DNA of 64,000 nucleotides from Thauera sedimentorum (GTDB taxonomy: Bacteria > Pseudomonadota > Gammaproteobacteria > Burkholderiales > Rhodocyclaceae): positions 62,001-126,000 of the forward strand of contig NZ_JACTAH010000003.1 in NCBI RefSeq assembly GCF_014489115.1, written 5' to 3'. Under the pieces are notes generated by a model. That model did not search any database, had not been told where the DNA came from, and saw only the letters and a program-made list of their open reading frames with translations. Numbering within the stretch: the first letter of the stretch is position 1; the number at the start of each line of letters is the position of its first letter. The position numbers and the translations under genes are program-made. Positions 46,975 to 56,816 of this stretch are shown in pieces.

Positions 46975-47427
46975 TTACTTGTACTCGCGCAGTTCGGGGG
47001 GCGTGTCGTCGTGATCGCCGTGCGGGTGGTGATCCCAGGCCTGGATGTAGACCTCGTTCGACTTCTTGATCAGGCGCTCGGGCGATTCGAGGTTGTGGCG
47101 CTGCGTTTCCTCGCAGAAATACACCAAGGCGCGCACCAGCTTCATGTAGAGCGTGTTGTCGAGCGCGAAGCCGGCCTCGCGCAGCGCGTTCTCGATGGAC
47201 TCCATCGAGTACTCCAGCACCGAGTAGCGCACCGTCAGCGCCAGCGGACTGGCCCGGCGTTCGACCTGCAGGCCCTTGAGCACACGCAAGGAGCGATACG
47301 CGGCATCGACCTGCCCTGGCGGCAGGGCCTTGAAGCGCAGTTCGCGCTCCTTGTCGATGCCCGCACCGCTGACCGGATGCTCGTGCTGCCGTCCGGCCAG
47401 CTTGTAGGCGGTTTCGCGGCGCATCAC
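46975..47427 (-). CDS. Unknown protein with an HMA-like central fold
   Basis: A 150-residue cytoplasmic protein not assigned to a family. The middle (residues about 39-90: DAAYRSLRVLKGLQV, then LTVRYSVLEYSMESIENALREAGFALDN) follows the beta-alpha-beta spacing of heavy-metal-associated domains but has no CxxC. The C-terminal third is helical and ends in a His/Asp-rich stretch (DHHPHGDHDD) that could bind metal. It is between moeB and ctpA on the same strand. The function is unknown. Confidence 0.7.
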   Translation of the reverse strand: MMRRETAYKLAGRQHEHPVSGAGIDKERELRFKALPPGQVDAAYRSLRVLKGLQVERRASPLALTVRYSVLEYSMESIENALREAGFALDNTLYMKLVRALVYFCEETQRHNLESPERLIKKSNEVYIQAWDHHPHGDHDDTPPELREYK

Positions 47428-47458
47428 TCCCCCTCTCCTCGACGCCCGACTTCAGACG

Positions 47459-48820
47459 CTACTTTTTATTCTGGACGATCTGCAGACCCTTTAGAAGGCT
47501 GATCGCCTGACTGAGCTGGTAATCGTCCTTTCCGCCCATCTCGAAGCGCACCTGCGGCTCCTCCTGATCGGCGCCCCCCTGCTCGGCCGGCGGTGCAGCT
47601 TCCTCGGGCGAGCGGTCGTTGCCCAGATGGCCCTGCAGGTCGGCTTCACGGATACGGCGCGAGGAGCCATTGACGCTCTCCTCGACCACGATGTCCGGCT
47701 CGATGCCCTTGGCCTGGATGGAGCGCCCGCTCGGCGTGTAGTAGCGCGCCGTGGTGAGCTTGATCGCGGTGTTGTTATTCAGCGGCAGGATGGTCTGCAC
47801 CGAGCCCTTGCCGAAGGTCTGCGTGCCCATGACCACCGCGCGCTTGTGATCCTGCAGCGCGCCGGCGACGATCTCGGACGCGGAGGCCGAGCCGCCATTG
47901 ACCAGCACCACCATCGGCACGTCGCGGATCTCCGGCGGCAGCGCGCGCAGGAAGTCGTCACGCCGGCCGCGCAGGTAGTCCTCGGGGATCACGCGGTACT
48001 CGCGCTTGGCGTCCTCGGCGCGTCCGTCGGTGGACACCACCAGAGTCTCCGACGGCAGGAAGGCGCCGGCCACACCGACCGCGCCATGCAGCAGGCCGCC
48101 CGGATCGTTGCGCAGGTCGAGCACCAAGCCCTTCAGCGGGCCTTCGCGGGTGAGCTTGCCGAGATGTTCGACCAGCGAAGCCGCAGTGTTCTCCTGGAAC
48201 TGCGCGACACGCACGTAGCCGTAACCCGGCTCGACGACGTTGGAGCGCACGCTGCGCACCTTGATGACCTCGCGCGTGAGAGTGACCACGATGGGTGCGG
48301 TCTCGCCCTTGCGCATGATGGTCAGGGTGATGCGGGTACTCGGCTTGCCACGCATGCGCTTGACCGCATCGTTGAGCGACATGCCCTTGACCGGGGTATC
48401 GTCCAGCTTGACGATGAGGTCGCCCGCCTGCACGCCGGCGCGGAACGCGGGCGTGTCCTCGATCGGCGAGATCACCTTGACGAAGCCGTCTTCCATGCCG
48501 ACCTCGATACCCAGGCCGCCGAACTCGCCCTGCGTGCCGACCTGGAGGTCCTTGAACGCCTCGACGTCCAGGTAGGCCGAATGCGGATCGAGGTTCGAGA
48601 GCATGCCGCTGATCGCATGGGTGATCAGCTTCTTGTCCTCGACCGGCTCGACGTAGCCCTGCTTGATGGCGTTGAACACATCGGCAAAGGCTCGCAGCTC
48701 TTCGACCGGCAGGGGCGCCATCGTCGCCTTGTCGGCATTGGCGGAAAAATTCAGACTGATCAGGACGCCGGCGAGCACGCCGGTGAAAATGAGCCCGAGG
48801 TTCTGCAACTTGCTACGCAT
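47459..48820 (-). CDS. ctpA: C-terminal processing protease (S41 family, CtpA)
   Basis: A 453-residue secreted or periplasm-facing protease. N-terminal signal/anchor (about 5-28), PDZ domain (about 85-170: GGLGIEVGMEDGFVKVISPIEDTPAFRAGVQAGD), and S41 domain with the catalytic serine in NGGSASASEIVAGAL and lysine in FGKGSVQ. It trims periplasmic proteins and controls peptidoglycan hydrolases. It follows envC on the same strand, in agreement with a cell-wall turnover role. Confidence 0.95.
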   Translation of the reverse strand: MRSKLQNLGLIFTGVLAGVLISLNFSANADKATMAPLPVEELRAFADVFNAIKQGYVEPVEDKKLITHAISGMLSNLDPHSAYLDVEAFKDLQVGTQGEFGGLGIEVGMEDGFVKVISPIEDTPAFRAGVQAGDLIVKLDDTPVKGMSLNDAVKRMRGKPSTRITLTIMRKGETAPIVVTLTREVIKVRSVRSNVVEPGYGYVRVAQFQENTAASLVEHLGKLTREGPLKGLVLDLRNDPGGLLHGAVGVAGAFLPSETLVVSTDGRAEDAKREYRVIPEDYLRGRRDDFLRALPPEIRDVPMVVLVNGGSASASEIVAGALQDHKRAVVMGTQTFGKGSVQTILPLNNNTAIKLTTARYYTPSGRSIQAKGIEPDIVVEESVNGSSRRIREADLQGHLGNDRSPEEAAPPAEQGGADQEEPQVRFEMGGKDDYQLSQAISLLKGLQIVQNKK

Positions 48821-48860
48821 GAAAACTCCATCGGCGGACCACCGCCACTAACCAACCACG

Positions 48861-50144
48861 CTAATCGAGCCTGACCCACTGCATCGGGTCCACCGGCCTG
48901 CCCTCATGGCGGATTTCAAAGTATAAACCGGATTCTTCGCCGCCCCCGCTGCTCCCCACGCTGGCAATCGGGTCGCCACCGGCCACCCCGTCGCCCACCT
49001 CGCGCAGCAGGGCGTCATTATTGCCATACACGGTGAGATAACCCTTGCCGTGGTCGATGATGATCAGGTTGCCGAAACCGCGCAGCCAATCCGAATACAC
49101 CACCTCGCCCGCCGCCACTGCACGCACATCTTCTCCACCCGCCGCCCGGATGAACACACCGCGCCAGCTCGTGCCACCCTCCGCCCTTGGAGCGCCGAAG
49201 CGGCCAACCAGTTCTCCGCGCACCGGAAAACGCAGCTTGCCGCGCAGCTTGTCGAAGGCCACCGAAGTCGCGCCCGGAGCAGCCGCCTCGCGCACCCGGC
49301 CGACGACCGGCTCGGCCGACTGGCTGGGCGACTTGACCGTGCCGGAGCGCTGGCGCGAGGCGTTGGCCGCGGCCTGTTCGCGTGCACGCTGCTGAGCGCG
49401 TGCGGCGCGCGCCAGAGCGTCGATCAGGCGGCCGAGCCGCTGCTCGTCCTGGCGCAGGCTCGCCTCTTCCCTGCGCTGCCCTTTCAGCTGCGCCGCCAGC
49501 TCGGCCACTGCGCGCTTGCGTGTCTCCTGCACCGCCTGCAACTCGCCCTGCCGCGCCTGCTGTTCCGCCTCGAGGGCGGCCAGGCGGTCGCGGCGCGCCG
49601 CCTCTGCGGTCGCGAGTTCCGCCTTGTGCCGGAGATCCCCGCGCAACACGTCGATCAGCGCCAATCGGGCGCGACCGAGATGCTCCAGGTAATGGGCGTC
49701 GCGCGCGAGCTGGTTGGGGTCACGCGAGGACAGGAAGGGCGCAACGCCGTCGGCGCCGCCGTACATGTAATGCCGCCGCAACCATTCGCCCAGTTCTGTC
49801 TGACGGGCGTCGATACGCGCCTGGACCTCGGCGCGTTCGCGCTCGAGGCGGGCGATCGCCCGTTCGGCCTCCAGCCGCTCGCCGGCCAGTTGCCGCAGGC
49901 GGCGCTTGAGCCTCGACACCTCGCGCTCTGCAGCGACCAGGGCCGCGGTGGCGCCGCCATGCGACTCCTCGGTTGCGGCAATTTCCTTCTGCAGGGCACG
50001 GATGCGCTGCTTGACCTCGTCCAGATCCGCACGCCGCTGCTCGGCCTCGCTCGCGGGATTGGCGGCACTCTCGCCGAGCGGCAACAGCCCGATCAGAAGC
50101 GTGGCGGCAAGGGCGAGGAATCGATGACTCGATAGTGCTGGCAT
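48861..50144 (-). CDS. envC: Murein hydrolase activator EnvC (LytM domain)
   Basis: A 427-residue secreted protein. A signal peptide (about 1-27) precedes a long coiled coil (about 30-240, many Glu/Arg/Ala heptads) and a C-terminal LytM/M23 domain (about 300-427). The LytM motif is degenerate (GRFGAPRAEGGTSWRGVFI where a metal His-x3-Asp would be), as in other EnvC proteins that activate amidases and do not cut peptidoglycan. It is required for cell separation. ctpA follows after 40 bases. Confidence 0.93.
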   Translation of the reverse strand: MPALSSHRFLALAATLLIGLLPLGESAANPASEAEQRRADLDEVKQRIRALQKEIAATEESHGGATAALVAAEREVSRLKRRLRQLAGERLEAERAIARLERERAEVQARIDARQTELGEWLRRHYMYGGADGVAPFLSSRDPNQLARDAHYLEHLGRARLALIDVLRGDLRHKAELATAEAARRDRLAALEAEQQARQGELQAVQETRKRAVAELAAQLKGQRREEASLRQDEQRLGRLIDALARAARAQQRAREQAAANASRQRSGTVKSPSQSAEPVVGRVREAAAPGATSVAFDKLRGKLRFPVRGELVGRFGAPRAEGGTSWRGVFIRAAGGEDVRAVAAGEVVYSDWLRGFGNLIIIDHGKGYLTVYGNNDALLREVGDGVAGGDPIASVGSSGGGEESGLYFEIRHEGRPVDPMQWVRLD

Positions 50145-50425
50145 GGAGCGTTCGGCGGTCGTCCCTGAAGCGCCTAGGCGGCGGACGGCTCACCTGCGGT
50201 TGCCGCAGGACCTGGGCTGGCGCCACCGTGCGCCGGCTGGCGGTGGCTGGCGGCGGCCCGGGCAACTTGGCCTTCGCGTGGCAGAACGGTGTTGTGCATG
50301 TACGCTCGGGTATCCGGAAAGGGAGGACGACGGGCAGCGCGGGCTGTCGCAGGGCGTCCAACAGTCAAGCAACAATCCGTGGCGCGGTATTTTATACTAG
50401 CTCCTTTGCCTTCCCGCGGACCATC
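50145..50425. other. Divergent region between envC and the ArsR-type regulator
   Basis: 281 bases, no supported gene. In many relatives a phosphoglycerate mutase gene (gpmA) lies between these two blocks; it is not here. A TATACT at 50393-50398 is the likely -10 for the ArsR-type gene. Confidence 0.45.
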
Positions 50426-50752
50426 GTGAACAAAGACGACATCTTCACGCTCATCGACAGGCACGAGCACATCGAGACCGCCGCCCGGGCACTGAAGGCC
50501 ATCGCCCATCCCTTGCGACTGAAGATCCTGTGCGTGCTCGGTGACACCGAGGTCTGCGTGCAGGACATCGTCGATGCCGTCGGCACCTCGCAGAGCAACA
50601 TCTCGCAGCATCTGGCCATCCTGCGCGACAAGGGCGTGCTGCAGACGCGCAAGGACGCCAATCGCGTGTTCTACCGCGTGGGCGACCAGCGCACGCTGCA
50701 GCTCATCGTGCTGATGCGCGAAGTGTTCTGCAGCGACAAGCCGGGCAACTGA
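50426..50752 (+). CDS. ArsR-family winged-helix regulator
   Basis: A 108-residue protein with a GTG start. The winged helix covers residues about 15-85: ALKAIAHPLRLKILCVLG, VQDIVDAVGTSQSNISQHLAILRDKGVLQTRKDANRVFYRV. The recognition helix SQSNISQHLAIL is standard. One cysteine in CVLGDTEVCVQD (two in total) could sense redox or sulfide; metal sites CVC/DxH are absent. It begins the run of rhodanese-grxC-secB and probably controls it, which would fit a persulfide or redox sensor. The GTG was chosen by homology. Confidence 0.9.
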   Translation: MNKDDIFTLIDRHEHIETAARALKAIAHPLRLKILCVLGDTEVCVQDIVDAVGTSQSNISQHLAILRDKGVLQTRKDANRVFYRVGDQRTLQLIVLMREVFCSDKPGN

Positions 50753-50776
50753 CCATACTCAACGGAGCAACACGAA

Positions 50777-51214
50777 GTGGAATTCCTGCAACAGAACTGG
50801 CACTGGGCCGCGCTGGCGGCATTCAGCGGCACCTGGCTGCTGATCGAGGCGGTGCGTGCCAAGGCCGACAAGTCGCTGCTTTCGCCGATCGAGGCCACCT
50901 TGCTGATCAACCGCGAGGACGCGGTGGTGATCGACGTGCGCGAGGACGGTGAATACAACAAGGGGCACATCCCCAACGCACGCCACATCCCGCTGAAGGA
51001 TCTCGAACGGCGCAAGGGCGAACTCGACAAGCTGCGCGACCGCCCGCTCATCCTGTGCTGCGCCAGCGGCGCCCGTTCGGCCGGTGCCATCGCCGCGCTG
51101 AAGAAGTCCGGTTTCGAGAAGCTCTTCAACCTGCGCGGCGGCCTCTACGAATGGGAGAAGGCCGGCCAGCCGGTCGACCGCGGCCGCAACAAAGACAAGG
51201 GGAAGAAGAAGTGA
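50777..51214 (+). CDS. Membrane-anchored rhodanese
   Basis: A 145-residue protein with a GTG start. One N-terminal hydrophobic helix (about 8-26) is followed by a rhodanese domain (about 35-130) with VIDVREDGEYNKGHIPNARHIPL and the active loop CASGARS with the cysteine at residue 95. It moves sulfane sulfur near the membrane. The tail is very basic (DRGRNKDKGKKK). Its stop overlaps the grxC start (GTGA). Confidence 0.9.
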   Translation: MEFLQQNWHWAALAAFSGTWLLIEAVRAKADKSLLSPIEATLLINREDAVVIDVREDGEYNKGHIPNARHIPLKDLERRKGELDKLRDRPLILCCASGARSAGAIAALKKSGFEKLFNLRGGLYEWEKAGQPVDRGRNKDKGKKK

Positions 51215-51483
51215 GCAATCCGCCCAACATCCGCATGTACGCCACCGGCGTGTGCCCCTACTGCGTCCGCGCCGAGGCGCTGCTCAAGCGCAAGGGCATC
51301 GACAGCGTGGAGAAGATCCGCATCGACCTCGACCCCGAGCGCCGCGACGAGATGATGCAGCTCACCGGGCGCCGCACGGTTCCCCAGATCTTCATTGGCG
51401 ATTACCATGTCGGCGGCTGCGACGACCTTTACGCGCTCGACCGCGAAGGCAAGCTGGACCCGCTGCTCCAAGGCGGCGCCTGA
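51211..51483 (+). CDS. grxC: Glutaredoxin 3 (GrxC)
   Basis: A 90-residue dithiol glutaredoxin. Active site CPYC at residues 15-18, cis-Pro motif TVPQIFIGDYHVGGCDDL. It reduces disulfides with glutathione. The GTG at 51211 overlaps the upstream rhodanese stop by four bases. secB follows, the usual order in gamma- and betaproteobacteria. Confidence 0.95.
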   Translation: MSNPPNIRMYATGVCPYCVRAEALLKRKGIDSVEKIRIDLDPERRDEMMQLTGRRTVPQIFIGDYHVGGCDDLYALDREGKLDPLLQGGA

Positions 51484-51534
51484 CGCCCTGCGGAATCGCA
51501 GATCAACCCATCAGAATCCCACCGGACCAGATAC

Positions 51535-51990
51535 ATGACCGAAAACGCCCAACCCGTGTTCAGCATCGAGAAGCTGTACGTCAAGGATCTCTCGCTGGAA
51601 GTGCCGAACGCGCCGCAGATCTTCCTCGACCGCGAGACCCCGCAGATCAACGTGCAGCTGCGCACCGACGGCAACGGCGTCGATGACGGCATCTTCGACG
51701 TGACCCTGACCGTCACCGTCACCGCCACCCTGGGCGAGGACAAGACCGTGTTCCTGGTCGAAGTCCAGCAGGCCGGCATCTTCCAGATCCGCAACATCCC
51801 CGAAGGCGAGCTCGAACCGGTGCTGATGATCGGCTGCCCGAACATCCTCTTCCCCTACGCCCGCGAGGCGGTATCGGACGCGGTGACCCGTGCGGGCTTC
51901 CAGCCGGTCATGCTCGCCCCGGTCAACTTCGAGGCCCTCTACCAGGCTCAGCAACAGCAGCGCGCCGGGGCCGAGGCGCCGGTGCAGTAA
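51535..51990 (+). CDS. secB: Protein-export chaperone SecB
   Basis: A 151-residue tetrameric chaperone: [20 protein letters not shown], then [22 protein letters not shown] and [33 protein letters not shown]. It keeps exported proteins unfolded and hands them to SecA. It lies 51 bases after grxC. Confidence 0.97.
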   Translation: MTENAQPVFSIEKLYVKDLSLEVPNAPQIFLDRETPQINVQLRTDGNGVDDGIFDVTLTVTVTATLGEDKTVFLVEVQQAGIFQIRNIPEGELEPVLMIGCPNILFPYAREAVSDAVTRAGFQPVMLAPVNFEALYQAQQQQRAGAEAPVQ

Positions 51991-51996
51991 ACGCCG

Positions 51997-52443
51997 ATGC
52001 GCACGCCTTTCCGTTCCGCGGCCCTGGCCGCCGCCCTCGCCCTGCTTGCCGGCACTGCCCAGGCCATCGACTTCCGCTCGGTGAGCGAACCGGCCATCCT
52101 CTTCGACGCCCCGTCGGCCCAGGGCAAGCGCCTCTACATCATCGCGCCCGGCACGCCGGTCGAAGTGGTGGTGGTGCTCGACAAGTGGGTCAAGGTGCGC
52201 GACCCCCGCGGCGCGCTGAGCTGGATCGAGGCGCGGCAACTGGTCGACAAGCGCACCGTGCTGGTGAGTGCCGAGCGCACCACCGCGCGGCGCAGCCCGG
52301 ACGAAGCCGCTCCGGTCGCCTTCGAGGCGGTCAAGGACGTCGTGCTGGAACTGGCCGGCAGCGCCCCCAATGGCTGGGTGAGCGTCCGCCACCGCGACGG
52401 CGCCACCGGTTTCCTGCGCGTCACCGACGTGTGGGGGCTGTAG
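51997..52443 (+). CDS. Secreted SH3-domain protein
   Basis: A 148-residue protein. A signal peptide (about 1-22, ending AQA) is followed by two bacterial SH3-like repeats: about 30-75 ([54 protein letters not shown]) and about 90-145 ([42 protein letters not shown]). Likely binds cell-wall peptide. It is between secB and gpsA, an order shared by other Rhodocyclales. Function not established. Confidence 0.88.
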   Translation: MRTPFRSAALAAALALLAGTAQAIDFRSVSEPAILFDAPSAQGKRLYIIAPGTPVEVVVVLDKWVKVRDPRGALSWIEARQLVDKRTVLVSAERTTARRSPDEAAPVAFEAVKDVVLELAGSAPNGWVSVRHRDGATGFLRVTDVWGL

Positions 52444-52447
52444 ACGG

Positions 52448-53431
52448 ATGCGGATCGCCGTCCTTGGAGCCGGCGCCTGGGGCACCGCCCTGGCCCTGGC
52501 TTTCCATGGCCCGCATTCCGTAACGCTGTGGGCCCGCAACACCGTGCATGTAGGCGCGATGCGCAACGAGCGCGAGAATCGCCGCTACCTGCCGGGCGTG
52601 CCCCTGCCCGATACGCTGAACCTGACCGACGACCTGGCGGAGGGAGCCCGCGGAGCGGACCTGCATCTGGTCGTCACGCCGCTGTCGGGCCTGCGCGAAG
52701 CCGTGCGCCGCTTGCAGCAGATCCAGCCCGGAACACCGCTGGTCTGGGCCTGCAAGGGGCTGGAAGCGGGTAGCGGACGCCTGCCGCACGAGATCGTTGC
52801 CGAGGAACTCGGCGAAGACGCACCCTGCGGCGTGCTGACCGGCCCGAGTTTCGCCGCCGAAGTGGCGCGCGGCCAGCCCACCGCGATCACCCTTGCATCG
52901 CGCGACGCCGACTTCATCGAACGCTGGCTGCCCATCCTGCACCAGCCCCTGCTGCGCGTATACGCGAACAACGACCTGGTAGGCGCCGAGATCGGCGGCG
53001 CCATCAAGAACGTCATGGCCATCGCGGCCGGGGTCTCCGACGGCATGGGCTTCGGCCTGAACGCCCGTGCCGCGCTGATCACCCGCGGCCTGGCGGAGAT
53101 CGCCCGCCTGGCGGTGGCCCTGGGCGGAAGGCCGGAAACCCTGATGGGCCTGGCCGGCATGGGCGACCTCATCCTCACCTGCACCGGCGACTTGTCACGC
53201 AACCGCCGCGTCGGCCTGGCGCTGGCCCAGGGCAAGACGCTGGACGACATCCTGCGCGAGCTCGGACACGTCGCGGAAGGGGTGTCCACCGCACGCGAGG
53301 TCGCCGCCCTGGCGGCCCGCCACGGCGTCGAGATGCCACTGTGCGAGGCGGTGGACGCGCTGTTGCATCAGGGTCTGTCCGCCGAGCAGGCGGTAGACCA
53401 GCTCCTCGCCCGCGACCCCAAACACGAGTAA
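52448..53431 (+). CDS. gpsA: Glycerol-3-phosphate dehydrogenase (NAD(P)+)
   Basis: A 327-residue enzyme making glycerol 3-phosphate for phospholipids. Rossmann motif [10 protein letters not shown] (7-16), the catalytic lysine in [15 protein letters not shown], and [34 protein letters not shown]. Normal length. It starts four bases after the SH3 gene stop. A REP pair follows its stop. Confidence 0.96.
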   Translation: MRIAVLGAGAWGTALALAFHGPHSVTLWARNTVHVGAMRNERENRRYLPGVPLPDTLNLTDDLAEGARGADLHLVVTPLSGLREAVRRLQQIQPGTPLVWACKGLEAGSGRLPHEIVAEELGEDAPCGVLTGPSFAAEVARGQPTAITLASRDADFIERWLPILHQPLLRVYANNDLVGAEIGGAIKNVMAIAAGVSDGMGFGLNARAALITRGLAEIARLAVALGGRPETLMGLAGMGDLILTCTGDLSRNRRVGLALAQGKTLDDILRELGHVAEGVSTAREVAALAARHGVEMPLCEAVDALLHQGLSAEQAVDQLLARDPKHE

Positions 53432-53437
53432 GCCCGT

Positions 53438-53509
53438 GTAGGAGCGGCCTTGGCCGCGATTCGGTCGATGACGGAATGGTGCTGCAATCGCGGCCAAGGC
53501 CGCTCCTAC
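53438..53509. repeat. REP-type palindromic repeat pair C
   Basis: Left arm 53438-53460, right arm 53487-53509, both 23 bases, in opposite orientation, perfect copies of one another with core AGCGGCCTTGGCCGCG. It lies seven bases after the gpsA stop; no gene is seen up to trmL (stop at 53625). Confidence 0.9.
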
Positions 53510-53624
53510 AGGCGTGAAGGCGGTCTATCCACCGATATTGTCCCGCTCAGAATGTGCGAAGCAATCGTAGCGAGCACCGCGCAACGCCGCCATCGGCCCG
53601 CGCAGTAGATTCATTCGCACACTC

Positions 53625-54098
53625 TCAGTCCGGCACGGCCGCACCGGCGAAATCGTGCTGCCGCCATGCCTCGAACGCCGCCACCGCCACGGCATTCGAG
53701 AGGTTGACGCTGCGATTGGCCGGACGCATCGGGATGCGCAGGCGCTGGGCCGGCGGCAGCGCGCCGAGGATCTCGTCCGGCAGGCCGCTGGTCTCGCGGC
53801 CGAACAGCAGCACGTCCCCGGACTGGTATCGCACCTCGTCGTAGCGCCGGCGCCCGCGCGTGCTGAAGGCAAAGATCCGCCGGCCCGCCAGTGCCGCCAG
53901 GCAGGCGCTCCAGTCTTCATGGATGCTCACATGGGCCAGGTCGTGATAGTCCAGCCCCGCGCGCGCGAGCGTCCTGTCGCTGATCTCGAAGCCGAGCGGC
54001 TTCACCAGATGCAGCCGGGCGCCGCAGTTGGCCGACAATCGAATCACGTTGCCTGTGTTCGGCGGAATTTCGGGCTGAAAAAGGACGATGTCGAACAT
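53625..54098 (-). CDS. trmL: tRNA (cytidine/uridine-2'-O)-methyltransferase TrmL
   Basis: A 157-residue SPOUT methyltransferase. It has FDIVLFQPEIPPNTGNVIRLSANCGARLHLVKPLGF, then LLFGRETSGLP and RIPMRPANRSVNLSNAVAVAAFEAWRQ. It methylates the wobble base of tRNA-Leu isoacceptors. ATG 54098 was chosen; a TTG at 54104 is the only longer option. Standard length. Confidence 0.94.
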   Translation of the reverse strand: MFDIVLFQPEIPPNTGNVIRLSANCGARLHLVKPLGFEISDRTLARAGLDYHDLAHVSIHEDWSACLAALAGRRIFAFSTRGRRRYDEVRYQSGDVLLFGRETSGLPDEILGALPPAQRLRIPMRPANRSVNLSNAVAVAAFEAWRQHDFAGAAVPD

Positions 54099-54140
54099 GA
54101 GCAATCCGGACTCAAGGCAAAGGGGCTGCCCGCCCCCAGC

Positions 54141-54869
54141 TTACGGAGTCCGGGCAAGCACCAGGTTTTCCACCCGCGCGGCGCCCTGGCGCTTCAGGGT
54201 GCGGGCGAGTTCGTTGAGGCTGGCGCCGGTGGTCATCACATCGTCCACCACCAGGACGTGCAGCCCCGCCAGCGGCCGCTCGCAGCGGAAGGCGCCACGC
54301 AGGTTGGCGATGCGCGCCGCGCGGGCCAGACCTGCCTGTGCCGGGACATCGCGTTCGCGCCGAACCGCGGCCAGTTCCAGCGGCAGGCCCCAGGCCCTGG
54401 CGAGCGGGCGCGCAATTTCCACCGCCTGGTTGAAGCCTCGCCGCCGCAGGCGCTGCACATGCAGGGGCATGGGCAAGAGCAGATCCACGCCCCCTGACGC
54501 CGGCATTCGCTGCAGGCCGTCCGCAAAGAAGCGCGCCAGCGCGAGGCGGTGATGATACTTCAGCGCCTGCACCATGCGGTCGACCGGGAAGGCATAGCTG
54601 AACAGCGCCCGCGTGGCGTCGAAGGCCGGCGGCGCATTCAGGCAGTGGCCGCACACTGCGCCCCCCGGAGTGGGCAGCGCGCACACCGGGCAGGCCAGCT
54701 CGGGCTGGCGGGGCAGCTCCGCCAGGCAGGCCGGACACACCGCGTCGCCGCCGGAAGCGCCGCCACAGACGAAGCAATCCTGCGGCGCGAGCAGGTCGGC
54801 GACGACACGGAACACGCGCTGAAAGGAAGTCGGGTTTGACAAGCTTTCCGCCAATGTCGGAACATCCAT
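54141..54869 (-). CDS. comF: ComF-family phosphoribosyltransferase-like protein
   Basis: A 242-residue protein. Zinc-binding cysteines near the start ([27 protein letters not shown]) and a phosphoribosyltransferase loop [17 protein letters not shown] near residue 205. It is linked to DNA uptake and possibly DNA repair in competent bacteria. Sits next to bioB on the opposite strand, as in many proteobacteria. Confidence 0.93.
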   Translation of the reverse strand: MDVPTLAESLSNPTSFQRVFRVVADLLAPQDCFVCGGASGGDAVCPACLAELPRQPELACPVCALPTPGGAVCGHCLNAPPAFDATRALFSYAFPVDRMVQALKYHHRLALARFFADGLQRMPASGGVDLLLPMPLHVQRLRRRGFNQAVEIARPLARAWGLPLELAAVRRERDVPAQAGLARAARIANLRGAFRCERPLAGLHVLVVDDVMTTGASLNELARTLKRQGAARVENLVLARTP

Positions 54870-54899
54870 AATTACGCATTACAGCCCGGAAACCGTTTC

Positions 54900-55901
54900 A
54901 TGACAATGACTTCGATCGCAGGCGTCGCAGAACGCCCCGCAGCCCCCATCTCCCCCAACGGTACCGACCGCCACCTGTGGCAGGTCTCTGAAGTGCAGGC
55001 CCTGTTCGAGATGCCCTTCATGGACCTGGTGTTTCGCGCCCAGCAGGTCCACCGCGCGCATTTCGACGCCAACGCCATCCAGCGTTCCACCCTGCTCTCC
55101 ATCAAGACCGGCGGCTGCTCGGAAGACTGCGGCTACTGCTCGCAGTCGGCACGCTACGACACCGGCCTCGAGCGCGAGCGCCTGCTGCCGCTCGACGAGG
55201 TGCTGGACAATGCCCGTGCCGCCAAGGCCAAGGGCGCCTCGCGCTTCTGCATGGGCGCGGCCTGGCGCGGCCCCAAGGACAATGACCTCGAACCGGTGCT
55301 GGAGATGGTGCGCGAGGTCAAGAAGCTCGGCCTGCAGACCTGCGTGACCCTGGGCATGCTCAAGGAGGGTCAGGCCGAGAAGCTCGCCGACGCCGGCCTC
55401 GACTACTACAACCACAACCTCGACACCGCGCCCGAGTTCTATGGCCAGGTGATCACCACCCACAGCCAGCAGGACCGCCTGGACACCCTGGGCGAGGTGC
55501 GCAAGGCGGGCATCAACGTGTGCAGCGGCGGCATCGTCGGCATGGGCGAATCGCGCCGTGCGCGCGCCGCGCTGATCGCCCAGCTCGCCAACCTGCCCAC
55601 CCCGCCCGAATCGGTGCCGATCAACAACCTGGTGCCGATTCCGGGCACGCCGATGGCCGAAGCCGAGCCCATCGACCCCTTCGAGTTCGTGCGCACCATC
55701 GCCGCGGCGCGCATCACCATGCCCACCAGCTACGTGCGCCTGTCGGCCGGACGCCAGCAGATGAGCGACGAGATGCAGGCGCTGTGCTTCCTCGCCGGCG
55801 CCAACTCGATGTTCTACGGCGACCGCCTGCTGACCACCGACAACCCGGGCGCCGACCGCGACGAACAGCTCTTCGAACGGCTCGGACTCAAGTCCATCTG
55901 A
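54900..55901 (+). CDS. bioB: Biotin synthase
   Basis: A 333-residue radical-SAM enzyme. The [4Fe-4S] motif is CSEDCGYC (about residues 77-84), followed by [16 protein letters not shown] segments and [13 protein letters not shown]. It inserts sulfur into dethiobiotin. bioC starts 8 bases after its stop. Confidence 0.97.
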   Translation: MTMTSIAGVAERPAAPISPNGTDRHLWQVSEVQALFEMPFMDLVFRAQQVHRAHFDANAIQRSTLLSIKTGGCSEDCGYCSQSARYDTGLERERLLPLDEVLDNARAAKAKGASRFCMGAAWRGPKDNDLEPVLEMVREVKKLGLQTCVTLGMLKEGQAEKLADAGLDYYNHNLDTAPEFYGQVITTHSQQDRLDTLGEVRKAGINVCSGGIVGMGESRRARAALIAQLANLPTPPESVPINNLVPIPGTPMAEAEPIDPFEFVRTIAAARITMPTSYVRLSAGRQQMSDEMQALCFLAGANSMFYGDRLLTTDNPGADRDEQLFERLGLKSI

Positions 55902-55909
55902 CCCGCGCC

Positions 55910-56803
55910 GTGCCGGCCCCGCAGGATTTCGCGCTAGACCGCGCGCTGGTGCGCCGCCGCTTCGCCGCGGCCGCCGCTCGCTATGACGGGGCGGACGTGC
56001 TCGCGCGCGAACTCGCCCGGCGCATGGACGAGCGGCTGGAATACATCCGCATCGAGCCCAGCCGCATCCTCGACCTGGGCTGCGGACCGGGTGCCGACCT
56101 GGCCTTGCTCGCCGCACGCTATCCGCAGGCCGGGCTGCTCGGGGTCGACTTCGCGCAACCGATGCTGGCCGAAGCATCCGGCCGCGAGCGCGCTGCGCGC
56201 GGCCTGCTGGGGCGCCTGCTCGGCCGCCGGAATGCCACGCCGCTGCTGTGCGCCGACGCCGCCGCACTGCCGCTGGCGCGCACCAGCGTGTCCATGGTGT
56301 GGTCCAACCTGATGCTGAACTGGCTGCACGACCCGCTGCCCGCGCTGCGCGAGATGCACCGCGTGCTGGAAGTCGGCGGCATGTTGATGTTCTCCACCCT
56401 GGGGCCGGACACCCTGAGGGAGTTGCGCGATGTCCTGCCCGCAGATGCCGGCGAGCGGGTGCACCGCTTCATCGACATGCATGACATCGGCGACGCGCTG
56501 GTGCAGGCGGGTTTCGCCGATCCGGTGATGGACATGGAGATGCTCACCCTGACCTACGCCGACTTCGACAGCCTGCTGGCCGACCTGCGCCTGCCGGGCT
56601 GCGGCAACGCAGCCAGCAGCCGTCCGCGCGGCCTGAGCGGGCGAGGCGGATGGGAGGCCGCCCGCTCGCGGTACGAAACCCTGCGACGCGACGGCCGCCT
56701 GCCGGCCACCTTCGAGCTCATTCAGGGGCATGCCTGGAAGGCCGCGCCCAAGACCACCGAGGACGGACGCGCGATCGTCCGCTTCCAGCCCCGCCCACTC
56801 TGA
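55910..56803 (+). CDS. bioC: Malonyl-ACP O-methyltransferase BioC
   Basis: A 297-residue SAM methyltransferase with a GTG start. Motif I is ILDLGCGPGADLALLAARYP; DAAALPLARTSVSMVWSNLMLNWLHDPLPALREMHRVLEVGG is typical of BioC. It methylates malonyl-ACP to start pimeloyl synthesis. An insert (about 100-115, ERAARGLLGRLLGRRNA) between motifs is family-typical for betaproteobacteria. GTG chosen because it is the only start between bioB and the homology. Confidence 0.92.
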   Translation: MPAPQDFALDRALVRRRFAAAAARYDGADVLARELARRMDERLEYIRIEPSRILDLGCGPGADLALLAARYPQAGLLGVDFAQPMLAEASGRERAARGLLGRLLGRRNATPLLCADAAALPLARTSVSMVWSNLMLNWLHDPLPALREMHRVLEVGGMLMFSTLGPDTLRELRDVLPADAGERVHRFIDMHDIGDALVQAGFADPVMDMEMLTLTYADFDSLLADLRLPGCGNAASSRPRGLSGRGGWEAARSRYETLRRDGRLPATFELIQGHAWKAAPKTTEDGRAIVRFQPRPL

Positions 56804-56816
56804 GCAAGCGCCGCGC

